Below the pieces are notes generated by a model. That model saw nothing but the letters and a program-made list of their open reading frames with translations, had not been told where the DNA came from and made no database searches. This document shows positions 35,279-35,375 of a stretch of 35,375 bases of DNA, piece by piece. Source of the DNA: Tabrizicola caldifontis (GTDB lineage: Bacteria > Pseudomonadota > Alphaproteobacteria > Rhodobacterales > Rhodobacteraceae). Location: the NCBI RefSeq assembly GCF_004762095.1, contig NZ_SIJH01000020.1:1-35375 (forward strand), in the 5' to 3' direction. The translations under genes were made by a program, and so were the position numbers. Positions within the stretch are counted from its first letter, which is position 1. Every line of letters starts with the position of its first letter.

Positions 35279-35375
35279 CCAGAACATGACGGTTGCGGCG
35301 AGTGCGACGGCTGAGAGGAAGACCTTTGGGCAGCGGTCATAGCGGGTGGCAACCCTGCGCCAGTCTTTCAGCCGA
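35273..35375 (-). mobile_element. IS5-family transposase, C-terminal end only (cut by window edge)
   Basis: The minus strand encodes RLKDWRRVATRYDRCPKVFL then SAVALAATVMFWL and a TGA stop at 35273-35275. This is the typical C-terminus of IS5-family (IS427-like) DDE transposases, which end RLKDFRRIATRYDK..., as I recall. The element enters from the right, and its left end appears to be near 35252, after CTAG (35249-35252), a usual target for this group. The remainder lies outside the window. Confidence 0.85.

Overview
The window is high-GC DNA from an alphaproteobacterium, most likely a member of the Rhodobacterales (Rhodobacter/Paracoccus relatives). The evidence is a circularly permuted two-piece tmRNA gene, a TrgA/TrgB pair, a DUF5765-type membrane protein, an ECF-type promoter motif resembling the Rhodobacter RpoE site, and short C-rich intergenic repeats of a kind I recall from this group. 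Most genes are tightly packed, with many ATGA stop/start overlaps. Several gaps hold decayed genes.

Layout. 1-1540: a DUF3883 nuclease-like protein and tRNA-Ser(GGA). 1638-6642 (minus): a complete hoxFUYH-W set for a soluble NAD-reducing [NiFe] hydrogenase and its endopeptidase, with no hyp genes in view. 7036-8064: an intact IS110-family transposase. 8254-11906 (plus): an FtsH-type membrane protease whose stop codon overlaps the start of a class I PHA synthase gene. 11951-12412: remains of a UgpC/MalK-type ABC ATPase. 12594-16794 (minus): cysK, a large MscS channel and an AlaX-type editing enzyme, joined by ATGA overlaps. 16846-20078 (minus): a DUF5765 membrane protein, a class III aminotransferase and a GntR/FCD regulator, with matching TGATCA-centred motifs before the last two. 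20079-21025: a gap with an eroded dehydrogenase remnant.

21026-24327 (plus): a LacI-family regulator, a TIM-barrel sugar isomerase/epimerase and a Gfo/Idh/MocA dehydrogenase form a small carbohydrate operon. 24564-28616 (minus): photolyase, cyclopropane fatty acid synthase, trgA and trgB lie head to tail behind a TGATCT-N16-CGTA promoter candidate, which suggests a photo-oxidative (singlet oxygen) stress operon. 28801-30027 (minus): a class V aminotransferase-fold enzyme, divergent from an orphan PotD-like periplasmic binding protein (30399-31445) that ends in a clear terminator. About 32070-32400: ssrA. 32521-35278 (plus): a DUF1194 (VWA-like) protein, a phytochelatin synthase-family protein and a ChrA chromate transporter. 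The window ends inside an IS5-like transposase whose insertion supplies the last codons of chrA.

Taken together, the region combines hydrogen/NADH redox chemistry, PHB storage, sulfur and thiol metabolism (cysK, phytochelatin synthase-like) and oxidative or metal/metalloid stress genes (phr-cfa-trgAB, chrA). I found no CRISPR array, prophage or recognisable new defence system. The least ordinary items are the permuted tmRNA gene, the putative GntR operators, the ECF-type promoter, the ftsH-phaC coupling, and the decayed or IS-edited genes.
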